Part shown: positions 9,085-16,670 of the stretch, piece after piece
How positions within the stretch are numbered: position 1 is the first letter of the stretch
Layout of the letters: every line of letters starts with the position of its first letter
Assembly (NCBI GenBank): GCA_017445925.1
Contig: JAFSRW010000022.1
Coordinates: 1-35,523 of the forward strand
Direction: 5' to 3'
Length of the DNA stretch: 35,523 bases
DNA from: Bacteroidaceae bacterium
Lineage (GTDB): Bacteria; Bacteroidota; Bacteroidia; Bacteroidales; Bacteroidaceae
Notes under the pieces: generated by a model
Databases searched by the model: none
Told to the model about the DNA's origin: nothing
Seen by the model: the letters and a program-made list of their open reading frames with translations, nothing else
Position numbers and translations under genes: made by a program

Positions 9085-9116
9085 TTTGGCAGTTTGACCA
9101 AAATGTTGTAATTTTG
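9085..9116 (+). promoter_or_regulatory. tRNA operon promoter
   Basis: TTTG (9085-9088), then exactly 20 bp, then TAATTTTG (9109-9116) is a full match to the Bacteroidetes consensus. It lies 16 bp past the nspC stop and about 80 bp before the first tRNA, so the tRNAs have their own promoter. Confidence 0.82.
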
Positions 9117-9195
9117 CACTCGCAATTCAGGGGAATGGCAGAGAAATAGATTAAACATTGAAATATTGAAGGATATCTGATTAAGTTCGATTCCT

Positions 9196-9268
9196 GCGGA
9201 AATAGCTCAGTTGGTAGAGCACAACCTTGCCAAGGTTGGGGTCGCGAGTTCGAGTCTCGTTTTCCGCT
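9196..9268 (+). tRNA. tRNA-Gly (GCC), copy 1
   Basis: A 73-nt cloverleaf. Acceptor GCGGAAA pairs with TTTCCGC, the D arm contains AGCTCAGTTGGTAGAGC, the anticodon GCC sits in the loop TTGCCAA, and the T arm contains GTTCGAGTC. CCA is not encoded. It is identical to the copy at 9477. Confidence 0.97.
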
Positions 9269-9279
9269 CGTACTTTTTT

Positions 9280-9361
9280 GCCCAGGTGGCGGAATTGGTA
9301 GACGCGCACGTTTCAGGTGCGTGTGCCGCAAGGCGTGCAGGTTCGAGTCCTGTTCTGGGCA
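9280..9361 (+). tRNA. tRNA-Leu (CAG)
   Basis: An 82-nt class II tRNA with a long variable arm (TGCCGCAAGGCG). Acceptor GCCCAGG pairs with TCTGGGC through one wobble, and the loop TTCAGGT contains the anticodon CAG. CCA is not encoded. It lies 11 bp after the Gly tRNA. Confidence 0.95.
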
Positions 9362-9382
9362 CAAATTATCAGACTTCCTTCT

Positions 9383-9463
9383 GGAGAGGTGGCGGAATGG
9401 TAGACGCGCTACTTTGAGGTGGTAGTGCCGCGAGGCGTGGGAGTTCGAGTCTCCTCCTCTTCA
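9383..9463 (+). tRNA. tRNA-Leu (GAG)
   Basis: An 81-nt class II tRNA. Acceptor GGAGAGG pairs with CCTCTTC through one wobble, and CTACT pairs with GGTAG around the loop TTGAGGT, giving anticodon GAG. The variable arm contains TGCCGCGAGGCG. CCA is not encoded. Confidence 0.95.
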
Positions 9464-9476
9464 CTTTCAATGTTTT

Positions 9477-9549
9477 GCGGAAATAGCTCAGTTGGTAGAG
9501 CACAACCTTGCCAAGGTTGGGGTCGCGAGTTCGAGTCTCGTTTTCCGCT
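9477..9549 (+). tRNA. tRNA-Gly (GCC), copy 2
   Basis: Base-for-base identical to the tRNA at 9196-9268, placed 281 bp downstream as the last gene of the tRNA operon. The identity ends within two or three bases on either side of the tRNA. Confidence 0.97.
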
Positions 9550-9559
9550 CGGAGAGCAA

Positions 9560-9604
9560 AACGAGACTTAATGTTCTAAAGCATTGAGTCTCGTTATTTT
9601 TTTG
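9560..9604 (+). terminator. tRNA operon terminator
   Basis: AACGAGACT pairs perfectly with AGTCTCGTT, with a further ATG/CAT pairing inside, followed by a T-rich tail (ATTTTTTT). The stem with TTTT on the other strand could also end the convergent gene that stops at 9613. Confidence 0.88.
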
Positions 9605-9612
9605 TTTATACT

Positions 9613-10626
9613 TTATCTTCTTCCCCGTGATACACTTCCTCCGCTGCTACCTCCTCTTGAACCACCGCTAAATCCTCCTCTTGATCCACCGCTAAATCCT
9701 CCTCTGTTCATCCCGGAACTTCTTGAACCACCAAAACTGCCATTTGATCCAGAACTTCTTGGGTTGCTATAACCTCCGCTAATCCCTCTTGAACCGCCAT
9801 AATTCCTGTTTGTCTCAGTGTTTCTGGAGCCACCATAGTTCCTGTTGGTTCTGTCGGAGTTGAATCCTTCCCTTCTAGTCATTTCACTGCTGGTTCTTGG
9901 ACTTGTGTTCTCGTTGCCTCTATGGTTTATGCTTTCATCACCACCTCTTCTTGAAAAATCATTTCTCAGATTTCTTGAGCTGCTGTTGCTGAAAGAATTA
10001 CCTCGGTCGCTTCTTTCATATCCTCTTCTATTGTTCCCTCTATTGGAAACATCAAAGTGATATCCGTCTCCATGAATTCTTCCTCCTCTATTGTTAAGTG
10101 TAGAACCCCTTCCATTTCTGCCATAATTTATACCTATTGGCTGATTTCCGCGTAGACCTCCATTCCATGAAGGACGCCGATCGACATAGAATCCATGATG
10201 GTAATGAATTCGTCCGTGTCCACCACGATAACTGTAATAAACGGCAGGGTAGCTGTAATAGAAGTACCCATGATTATAATGATTATAGATGCTAAAGTAC
10301 CAGCCTCCAGATCTCCAATATACGGGACGAATGAAATAATCTGCCGCTATCAGTAAATTATACTGCCAATCATATAGAATGTGACGAAGGTCTGAAAGAC
10401 GATAGGACAGGTAATCTTCGTACAGATCACTTTCGGCGTTTAAAGACAACAAGTAATCTAGGTTAATCTCGTATGCATCGTTATACTGCTGATCGTTCAG
10501 ATTCAGTTCGTATGCCATCTTGTCGGTTAGATACAATGCTTCTTGGCGTGCTTGTTCGTAACTCATTGCATGAACAGTTTGCCATGATGCGATTGTAATA
10601 AATAATGTAATAATGTACCTCTTCAT
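9613..10626 (-). CDS. Secreted Gly/Ser/Arg/Asn-rich repeat protein, function unknown
   Basis: A 337-residue protein with a clear signal peptide (MKRYIITLFITIASWQTVHA). The segment of about 80 residues after it is helical and acidic/Tyr-rich (YEQARQEALYLTDKMAYELN). A Tyr/His/Gly-rich part follows (YFYYSYPAVYYSYRGG). The last 170 residues are low-complexity, with repeats such as NRNYGGSR, GGFSGGSR and GGSSGGS. The start at 10626 is chosen over an ATG at 10653 because the latter lies inside the promoter box. Proteins of this composition occur in Bacteroidetes, but I know no function. The repeats resemble RGG/FG-type disordered tails, and envelope localisation is inference. Confidence 0.75.
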   Translation of the reverse strand: MKRYIITLFITIASWQTVHAMSYEQARQEALYLTDKMAYELNLNDQQYNDAYEINLDYLLSLNAESDLYEDYLSYRLSDLRHILYDWQYNLLIAADYFIRPVYWRSGGWYFSIYNHYNHGYFYYSYPAVYYSYRGGHGRIHYHHGFYVDRRPSWNGGLRGNQPIGINYGRNGRGSTLNNRGGRIHGDGYHFDVSNRGNNRRGYERSDRGNSFSNSSSRNLRNDFSRRGGDESINHRGNENTSPRTSSEMTRREGFNSDRTNRNYGGSRNTETNRNYGGSRGISGGYSNPRSSGSNGSFGGSRSSGMNRGGFSGGSRGGFSGGSRGGSSGGSVSRGRR

Positions 10627-10650
10627 AACGTTTGCAATTTGTTTCTGGTG

Positions 10651-10658
10651 CAAAATTA
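10651..10658 (-). promoter_or_regulatory. Promoter -7 box of the Gly-rich protein gene
   Basis: On the minus strand TAATTTTG followed by CACC matches TAnnTTTG, 24 bp before the ATG at 10626. It overlaps the alternative upstream ATG and so decides the start. Confidence 0.65.
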
Positions 10659-10720
10659 CAGGATTAGGTACAAGTAAAAAGTGGATTTTTCCTATTCGTT
10701 GGTAGGAATTTCCTTATACT

Positions 10721-11536
10721 TTATAGAATGCATTGGAAAAGGAAACAATCTTGGTATATCTTATCAAGGTCTGCTTTTTGCCTGAAAAGGCCAAAAACTG
10801 TACTTCCACTTCCACTCATGCAAGCATAGGAAGCACCTATTCCATATAGTTGATTACGAATACTTTCTATCTTTGGATGGTTAGGAAAGACACTCTTCTC
10901 AAAATCGTTGTTTATATAATCTTTCCAATTTTCAACGGGACTTTTAACTATCTCAGTAATAGAATATTTAGATGGCTTTGCTTTAATTAAAGAATAAGCT
11001 TCTTTTGTGGAAATGTGATCGTCTGGCTTTACTAATACCAAATACCATCCTGATAGGTCTATCTCAACTGGCGAGAACTCATCACCTATTCCTTCGGCAT
11101 ATACTGGCTTACACTGAATAAAGAAAGGACAGTCTGCACCTAATTTTGCAATCATTCTTTCCATTGCCTCGTTTGACAGTTCCAATGATAGATGTTTGTT
11201 CAATTCCTTCATTACTGTTGCTGCATCACTGCTTCCTCCACCTAATCCTGCGCCACTTGGGATGTTTTTCTTTAATGAGATGTGAACAGGTGGAATTTTG
11301 TGCCCATTTTCCCTCAACAGCCTGACAGTTTTCAAGACGAGATTCTCATATGGATCTCCTTCCAGTTGATGGCCAGCAAGGTCAATGCCATCTTCTTCTG
11401 CGGTGCAAATGGTTATTTCATCAAAAAGCGGAACAGGATAGAAGATTGTTTCTAAATTATGGTAACCGTCTTCACGTTTCGAAACAATGTTCAATCCAAT
11501 ATTGATTTTGCAGCATGCAGTTGTCTTAATTGTCAT
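10721..11536 (-). CDS. ispE: 4-diphosphocytidyl-2-C-methyl-D-erythritol kinase
   Basis: This GHMP-family kinase phosphorylates CDP-methylerythritol in the non-mevalonate isoprenoid pathway. The 271 residues are of normal length. The N-terminal ACCKINIGLNI holds the catalytic Lys10, and the ATP-binding glycine/serine loop is PSGAGLGGGSSDAA (residues 93-106). KLGADCPFF carries the catalytic Asp, and MSGSGSTVFGLF near the end is the third GHMP motif. It has its own -7 box and diverges from rseC. The next minus-strand gene begins about 95 bp further on with its own promoter. Confidence 0.96.
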   Translation of the reverse strand: MTIKTTACCKINIGLNIVSKREDGYHNLETIFYPVPLFDEITICTAEEDGIDLAGHQLEGDPYENLVLKTVRLLRENGHKIPPVHISLKKNIPSGAGLGGGSSDAATVMKELNKHLSLELSNEAMERMIAKLGADCPFFIQCKPVYAEGIGDEFSPVEIDLSGWYLVLVKPDDHISTKEAYSLIKAKPSKYSITEIVKSPVENWKDYINNDFEKSVFPNHPKIESIRNQLYGIGASYACMSGSGSTVFGLFRQKADLDKIYQDCFLFQCIL

Positions 11537-11555
11537 AATAATCTTGTTTTTTATG

Positions 11556-11563
11556 CAAAGTTA
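11556..11563 (-). promoter_or_regulatory. ispE promoter -7 box
   Basis: TAACTTTG on the minus strand, 19 bp before the ATG and followed by CAT, fits the -7 consensus. No good -33 TTTG is visible. Confidence 0.55.
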
Positions 11564-11660
11564 CTTCTTTGAAGTATGTCTTATGGCGTACGTATACTTA
11601 AAAAGTGTTAAAGGAGACGGCGCATTCTTTTTTTATAATGTATATACGGAAAAATGTTCG

Positions 11661-11668
11661 TACCTTTG
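11661..11668 (+). promoter_or_regulatory. rseC-rnf operon promoter -7 box
   Basis: TACCTTTG matches TAnnTTTG and lies 20 bp before the ATG at 11689. It excludes the ATG at 11605 as the start and is the only good promoter found before the rnf genes, so it likely drives rseC-rnfBCDGEA. Confidence 0.65.
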
Positions 11669-11688
11669 TGTTGGAATATAATACATAT

Positions 11689-12111
11689 ATGGTACGAGGA
11701 GTAACAGAAATTATTCATCACAGAGGAGTTGTCGAACGAATCGATGGCGATAAATGTTATGTCCGTATTCTGCAGCATACCGCATGTGCAGGATGTGCTG
11801 CACATAAATTATGCAATAGCAGCGAAAGCAAAGAAAAGATAGTTGAAGCCTTATTGATAGAGAACGGTTTAAAGATTGGAGATGCTGTAGACGTCGAAGG
11901 AACTGTTTCCCAAGGCCTTCATGCCGTTTATATATGTTATTTGATTCCTCTGGTGCTCATGGTGATTTTCCTGTTTCTTGGAACCCGTATTGGGGGTGAT
12001 TTGATGGGCATTACGTTCTCTATGCTATTTCTTGCCATATATTATTTTGTTCTTTATATTTACCGAAATAACATAGGCAAACATTTTGGATTTACTGTCC
12101 ATAAAATTTAA
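11689..12111 (+). CDS. rseC: RseC/MucC-family membrane protein (SoxR-reducing system)
   Basis: A 140-residue inner-membrane protein. A cysteine cluster near the N-terminus (C33, C36 and C42 in CAGCAAHKLC) precedes two transmembrane helices (about 80-98 and 104-124), the layout of the RseC/MucC family. In Bacteroidetes a RseC gene normally stands just before rnfB, as here (38 bp gap). In E. coli RseC helps the Rsx/Rnf complex reduce SoxR. Its role in anaerobes is unproven but is likely tied to Rnf. The Met at 11689 is chosen because it follows the promoter. Confidence 0.88.
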   Translation: MVRGVTEIIHHRGVVERIDGDKCYVRILQHTACAGCAAHKLCNSSESKEKIVEALLIENGLKIGDAVDVEGTVSQGLHAVYICYLIPLVLMVIFLFLGTRIGGDLMGITFSMLFLAIYYFVLYIYRNNIGKHFGFTVHKI

Positions 12112-12149
12112 TTACGGAAATTAATTAATAAACAAAAACAATAATACGT

Positions 12150-13052
12150 ATGAATTTAATTCTTATTGCAGTAATCGTGTTGGGTGTGATTGGACTGGTC
12201 TCTGCACTAGTTCTATATATCATTTCCAACAGATTTGCTGTACATGAAGATGCACGCATTGGCCAAGTTGCCGAGGTCTTGCCTCAGGCTAATTGTGGCG
12301 GTTGCGGCTATCCTGGTTGTTCTGGGTTTGCTGCTGCCTGCGTTAAAGCTGCTGATGCAGGTAGTCTTGACGGGAAATTCTGCCCTGTAGGAGGACAGCC
12401 TGTTATGGATCAGGTAGCAGGAATCCTTGGTCTTGCTGCTGTAGCAAGTGCTCCCAAGGTTGCTGTAGTTCGTTGTAATGGAACATGCGAGAATCGTCCT
12501 CGTAATGCCAAGTTCGATGGTGCTCAGAGTTGTCGTGTTCAACAAATGACAGGCTTAGGTGAAACAGGTTGTGGCTATGGCTGTCTTGGATGTGGCGACT
12601 GTGTAAAGAAGTGCCAATTTGGTGCTCTTACGATGGATCCTTCCACAGGACTTCCTGTTGTTGATGAGGAGAAGTGTACGGCTTGTGGTGCTTGTGCAAA
12701 GGCTTGTCCGAGGGGAATCATTGAAATTCGTCTGAAAGGTCCCAAGGGTCGTAGGGTAGTGGTTCTCTGCAACAATAAGGATAAGGGAGCTGTTGCGAAC
12801 AAGGTATGTAAGGCTTCTTGTATTGGTTGCGGCAAGTGTGTGAAGACCTGTGAGAAGTTTGAGGCCATCACACTCGTGAACAATTTGGCTTACATTGATG
12901 CTGAGAAATGTAAAATGTGCCGTAAGTGCGAAGAGGCTTGTCCCAAGGGTGCTATCCACGGCTTCAATTTCCCTCCTCGCAAGCCCAAGGCAGAAGAGCC
13001 GGCACAGCCTGCGCAGCCAACAGAGACACAAACACAAGAAACTAACGCATAA
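12150..13052 (+). CDS. rnfB: Electron transport complex subunit RnfB
   Basis: The ferredoxin-like entry subunit of the Rnf complex, which couples electron flow from reduced ferredoxin to NAD with Na+ or H+ pumping. An N-terminal membrane anchor (about 1-27) is followed by the Fe-S domain with C49, C52, C57 and C78. Four ferredoxin-type cysteine sets follow: CGYGCLGCGDCVKKC (141-155), CTACGACAKAC (176-186), CIGCGKCVKTC (224-234) and CKMCRKCEEAC (254-264). This makes a long-type RnfB. The Pro/Glu/Gln/Thr-rich last 25 residues look disordered. It is the first of six rnf genes in the order B-C-D-G-E-A. Confidence 0.97.
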   Translation: MNLILIAVIVLGVIGLVSALVLYIISNRFAVHEDARIGQVAEVLPQANCGGCGYPGCSGFAAACVKAADAGSLDGKFCPVGGQPVMDQVAGILGLAAVASAPKVAVVRCNGTCENRPRNAKFDGAQSCRVQQMTGLGETGCGYGCLGCGDCVKKCQFGALTMDPSTGLPVVDEEKCTACGACAKACPRGIIEIRLKGPKGRRVVVLCNNKDKGAVANKVCKASCIGCGKCVKTCEKFEAITLVNNLAYIDAEKCKMCRKCEEACPKGAIHGFNFPPRKPKAEEPAQPAQPTETQTQETNA

Positions 13053-13068
13053 ACAGTAAGCAGAAAGT

Positions 13069-14418
13069 ATGAAAACATTTCACATAGGCGGTGTTCATCC
13101 CGCAGAGAACAAACTGTCTGCTGGCAGCCCTATTCGTGAGGCTGCTCTGCCCAAGCAGGCTGTTTTTAGTATGTTCCAACACATTGGTGCTCCTGCCAAG
13201 CCTATTGTTCAGAAGGGCGATATGGTTAAGGTAGGTACCCTTTTGGCTGAGGCTGGGGGCTTCGTAAGTGCTCCTATCTACAGTTCCGTAAGTGGAAAGG
13301 TCAACAAGATAGATGCAGTTCTGGATGCTAGCGGTACACGTCGTATGGCTGTTATTGTAGATGTCGAAGGCGATGAATGGGAAGAGAGTATCGACCGTTC
13401 AAAAGACCTTGTACGTCTCTCAGATCGTCCGGAACTCGATGCTAAGACCATTGTTGAGAAGATAAAGAATGCAGGTATTGTCGGACTTGGAGGAGCCACT
13501 TTCCCCTGCCATGTTAAGTTAACTCCTCCTCCTGGTTGTAAGGCCGAATGTGTTATTATCAACGCTGTAGAATGTGAGCCTTATCTAACTGCAGACCACC
13601 GACTTATGTTGGAGCATCCCGATGAAATTCTTGTCGGTGTTGACCTCATCATGAAAGCTGTCAATGTCACCAAGGGTTACGTTGGTATTGAGAACAACAA
13701 GCCTGATGCAATCATGCTGATGACGGAGAAGGCCAAGCAATATCCTAACATAGAAATTGTTCCCCTTAAGGTTAAATATCCTCAGGGTGGAGAAAAACAG
13801 TTGATAGATGCGGTTATCGGTCGTCAGGTTCCAGCACCTCCAGCAATACCTATTAATGTAGGTGCTGTTGTGCAGAATGTGGGTACAGCTTTTGCTATTT
13901 ATGAGGCTGTTATGAAGAATAAACCTCTCATTGACCGTATCATCACCGTTACGGGTAAGAGTGTTAAGAATCCCAGCAACCTTTTAGCTCGTTTGGGTAC
14001 ACCCTTCCAGCAGCTTATCGACGAGTGTGGCGGATTGCCAGAAGATACAGGTAAGATTATTGGTGGTGGTCCTATGATGGGTAAGGCGCTGCTCAGTCTT
14101 GATGTTCCCATGACCAAGGGCTCCAGCGGTCTGCTTCTTATGAACGAAAAGGAGGCCCGTCGTTCTGAGCCTCAGCCCTGTATCCGATGCGCCAAGTGTG
14201 TGAGCGCTTGTCCTATGGGGCTTGAACCTTTCCTGTTGAGCAAAGTAGCTGCAATGGAAGAGTGGGAGATGGCTGAAAAGAATGATATCGTAACTTGTAT
14301 TGAATGCGGAAGTTGTCAGTTTACCTGCCCTAGCAAGCGACCATTGCTTGATATGATTCGTGTTGGTAAGACAACAGTTATGGGTATCATTAAGAGCAGA
14401 GCGGCTGCTAAGATTTGA
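13069..14418 (+). CDS. rnfC: Electron transport complex subunit RnfC
   Basis: The peripheral subunit that binds NADH/FMN and carries two 4Fe-4S clusters. The 449 residues show a biotinyl-like N-terminal fold (about 40-80) and the glycine-rich nucleotide site GIVGLGGATFPCH (136-148). The Nuo51/SLBB-type middle contains NAVECEPYLTADHRLM. Two cluster motifs follow, CIRCAKCVSACP (371-382) and CIECGSCQFTCP (410-421). The gap to rnfB is 16 bp. Confidence 0.97.
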   Translation: MKTFHIGGVHPAENKLSAGSPIREAALPKQAVFSMFQHIGAPAKPIVQKGDMVKVGTLLAEAGGFVSAPIYSSVSGKVNKIDAVLDASGTRRMAVIVDVEGDEWEESIDRSKDLVRLSDRPELDAKTIVEKIKNAGIVGLGGATFPCHVKLTPPPGCKAECVIINAVECEPYLTADHRLMLEHPDEILVGVDLIMKAVNVTKGYVGIENNKPDAIMLMTEKAKQYPNIEIVPLKVKYPQGGEKQLIDAVIGRQVPAPPAIPINVGAVVQNVGTAFAIYEAVMKNKPLIDRIITVTGKSVKNPSNLLARLGTPFQQLIDECGGLPEDTGKIIGGGPMMGKALLSLDVPMTKGSSGLLLMNEKEARRSEPQPCIRCAKCVSACPMGLEPFLLSKVAAMEEWEMAEKNDIVTCIECGSCQFTCPSKRPLLDMIRVGKTTVMGIIKSRAAAKI

Positions 14419-14458
14419 GAGTTTAGAGATTAGAGTTTAGAGTAAAGAAATATAAGAA
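14419..14458. repeat. Heptad-like repeat (TTTAGAG) between rnfC and rnfD
   Basis: Right after the rnfC stop come GAGTTTAGAG, ATTAGAG, TTTAGAG and TAAAG, a 7-base period over about 29 bases, within the leader of rnfD. Its complement (CTCTAAA) resembles the repeat at 445-485. The function is unknown. Confidence 0.6.
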
Positions 14459-15442
14459 ATGAAACCAATTATATCATTGTCACCACATGTTCACGGAGGC
14501 GATTCCGTTCAGAAGAATATGTTTGGTGTATGTATAGCCTTAGTGCCGGCTCTTATTGCCAGCCTATGGTTCTTTGGCCTTGGAGCTGCTATTGTGCTAA
14601 CCACATCTGTTGTCTCCTGCGTTTTTTTCGAGTGGGCCATTTCAAAGTTTATTTTAGGTAGAAACGCTTGCACCATTTTAGATGGTAGCGCAATCCTTAC
14701 TGGTCTTTTGTTGGGATTTAACTTACCCAGTAACCTGCCCATTTGGATTATTGTCATTGGTGCTCTATTTGCTATTGGTGTTGGTAAGATGACCTTTGGC
14801 GGACTCGGTCAGAATCCTTTTAATCCCGCCTTAGTTGGACGTGTATTCTTGCTCATTAGTTTCCCTGTTCAGATGACAACATGGCCCGAAGTTAATCAGC
14901 CACTTGCTTATACTGATGCTACTACAGCAGCCACTCCTTTGAGTATTATGCAGGAAGCTATTACTTCAGGTGATCCAACGGTTCTGAGCAAACTTCCCAG
15001 TTTTATAGACATGTTTCATGGAGTAACCGGAGGTTCTTTGGGTGAAGTTAGTGAATTGTGTTTACTTGTTGGTTGTCTGTTTATGTTATGGCGTAAGATT
15101 ATCACCTGGCATATTCCTGTAAGTATCTTGGGTACTGTAGCCCTTTTTGCAGCTGTTCTGCACGCTTGCAGCCCTGTATATGCAATGCCTACACAGGTTC
15201 TCTGTAGTGGTGGTCTGATGTTAGGTGCCTGCTTCATGGCAACAGATTATGTAACATCTCCCATGACAGCCAAGGGACAGATTATTTATGGTGTTTGCAT
15301 AGGTCTTCTTACGGTTATTATTCGTAACTGGGGTGCTTATCCCGAGGGTATGTCGTTTTCCATTCTCATCATGAATGCATTCACTCCTCTTATCAACACC
15401 TATTGTAAACCTCAAAGATTCGGAGAGGAGGTAAAGAAATGA
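14459..15442 (+). CDS. rnfD: Electron transport complex subunit RnfD
   Basis: An integral membrane subunit (327 residues, about eight to ten helices) of the NqrB/RnfD family, which carries a covalently bound FMN. The flavinylation site appears as T159 in TDATTAATPLS, matching the S/T-x-A-T-P-L pattern. MTFGGLGQNPFNPALVGR (residues 111-128) is the conserved cytoplasmic loop. Its end overlaps the start of rnfG by four bases. The ApbE flavin transferase needed to attach FMN is not in this window. Confidence 0.96.
   Translation: MKPIISLSPHVHGGDSVQKNMFGVCIALVPALIASLWFFGLGAAIVLTTSVVSCVFFEWAISKFILGRNACTILDGSAILTGLLLGFNLPSNLPIWIIVIGALFAIGVGKMTFGGLGQNPFNPALVGRVFLLISFPVQMTTWPEVNQPLAYTDATTAATPLSIMQEAITSGDPTVLSKLPSFIDMFHGVTGGSLGEVSELCLLVGCLFMLWRKIITWHIPVSILGTVALFAAVLHACSPVYAMPTQVLCSGGLMLGACFMATDYVTSPMTAKGQIIYGVCIGLLTVIIRNWGAYPEGMSFSILIMNAFTPLINTYCKPQRFGEEVKK
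15426..15431 (+). promoter_or_regulatory. Shine-Dalgarno site of rnfG
   Basis: AGGAGG lies seven bases before the rnfG ATG at 15439, inside the last codons of rnfD. A full Shine-Dalgarno sequence is unusual next to the other starts in this window. Confidence 0.65.
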
Positions 15443-16059
15443 AAAAACTTAAATCTACATGGTATAATATGGCCGGTGTACTTACCGGAATTGCTTTGGT
15501 TGCCGGTGCTGCTCTTGCCTCCGTCAACGAGTTGACCAAGGATACTATTCAGCAACTGAAGGAAAAGAGCGAGCAGGATGCTATTGCTCAGGTTCTGGGT
15601 GGTGGTGATGTAAAGGTGCAGCAGATAGATACAGTTTCCTATAACAGTTGCAATTATATTGTTATGAATGCTGGCGAGAAAGGTGTTGCCGTAAAGGCTG
15701 TCGACCCTCTGAACGCTAGTTTTGGCGGAGGGCTAACCATTATGGTAGGTATTGACCCTAATGGAATTGTCTTGGGATATAGTATTCTTGAGACGCATGA
15801 GACTCCAGGTCTTGGTGCCAAGGCCAATGAATGGTTCCAGAAAGGACAGAAGGGTGACATTATTGGGCGTAATCTCACTGATAAAGAACTCACAGTCAGC
15901 AAGGATGGCGGAGATGTTGATGCAATCACAGCCAGCACCATTACATCACGTGCTTTCCTTCGTGCAGTAAATGCTGCTAATCAGGCTTACCGCCACACAT
16001 TGGTTAAGGAAGACAATGCTGATGGTATTAGTGGAGCCAGTCAACAGAAACATAATTAA
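15439..16059 (+). CDS. rnfG: Electron transport complex subunit RnfG
   Basis: The NqrC/RnfG-type subunit: one N-terminal membrane helix (about 10-30) and a periplasmic FMN-binding domain. HETPGLGAKANEWF (120-133) is the typical family block. The flavin attachment site is DAITASTITS (161-170), where T167 is the expected acceptor. The more usual form is S-G-A-T, so TAST is a mild variation. The start has a good Shine-Dalgarno site and overlaps rnfD by four bases. Confidence 0.95.
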   Translation: MKKLKSTWYNMAGVLTGIALVAGAALASVNELTKDTIQQLKEKSEQDAIAQVLGGGDVKVQQIDTVSYNSCNYIVMNAGEKGVAVKAVDPLNASFGGGLTIMVGIDPNGIVLGYSILETHETPGLGAKANEWFQKGQKGDIIGRNLTDKELTVSKDGGDVDAITASTITSRAFLRAVNAANQAYRHTLVKEDNADGISGASQQKHN

Positions 16060-16064
16060 TAAGG

Positions 16065-16072
16065 TAAGGAGG
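16065..16072 (+). promoter_or_regulatory. Shine-Dalgarno site of rnfE
   Basis: TAAGGAGG lies seven bases before the ATG at 16080 and fixes that start. With the one before rnfG it is one of two full anti-16S matches seen in the window. Confidence 0.65.
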
Positions 16073-16079
16073 AAACGTT

Positions 16080-16664
16080 ATGAATAATATGAAAGTTCTA
16101 CTGAACGGAATTGTCAAGGAGAATCCTACCTTTGTGCTTCTCCTGGGTATGTGTCCCACATTGGGAACTACCAGCAGTGCTCTTAATGGTATGAATATGG
16201 GACTTGCTACCACAGCGGTTCTCATCTTCAGCAACCTAATAATATCTCTTATCAAGAACCTCATCCCCGATATGGTACGCATACCATCTTTTATTGTGGT
16301 GATAGCTTCTTTGGTAACTATTCTGCAAATGCTCATCAAAGCCTATGCGCCAGAGGTGGATGCCAGCCTTGGTCTGTTTATTCCTCTGATTGTAGTAAAC
16401 TGCATCATCCTGGGACGTGCCGAGGCCTTTGCTGCAAAGAATGGTGTTGTAAGCAGTATCTTCGACGGCATAGGAATGGGACTTGGTTTTACCATTGCCC
16501 TTACATTATTAGGTGCTGTTCGTGAAATCTTAGGAACTGGAAAGATTTTCTCTCTCTCACTCTTCCCTGAGAATTATGGTGCTCTTGTCTTTGTGTTGGC
16601 TCCTGGAGCCTTCATTGCTTTGGGTTATCTTATTGCAATAGTAAACAGAATCCGCAAATCGTAA
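16080..16664 (+). CDS. rnfE: Electron transport complex subunit RnfE
   Basis: A six-helix membrane subunit of the NqrD/RnfE family (194 residues, normal length). The blocks NPTFVLLLGMCPTLGTT near the N-terminus and FIPLIVVNCIILGRAEAFA in the middle are diagnostic. The conserved cysteine in each belongs to the intramembrane Fe-S site shared with RnfA. It lies 20 bp after rnfG and 6 bp before rnfA. Confidence 0.96.
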   Translation: MNNMKVLLNGIVKENPTFVLLLGMCPTLGTTSSALNGMNMGLATTAVLIFSNLIISLIKNLIPDMVRIPSFIVVIASLVTILQMLIKAYAPEVDASLGLFIPLIVVNCIILGRAEAFAAKNGVVSSIFDGIGMGLGFTIALTLLGAVREILGTGKIFSLSLFPENYGALVFVLAPGAFIALGYLIAIVNRIRKS

Positions 16665-16670
16665 ACTATT

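Noticed and set aside
9211-9417. Open frame across the tRNA cluster, and another on the opposite strand (8987-9364)
   Set aside because: Both are translations of tRNA genes; the cloverleaves explain the sequence.
9196-9549. The two Gly tRNA copies as attachment-site duplicates of an integrated element
   Set aside because: Only two Leu tRNAs lie between them, with no integrase, and the repeat ends with the tRNA itself.
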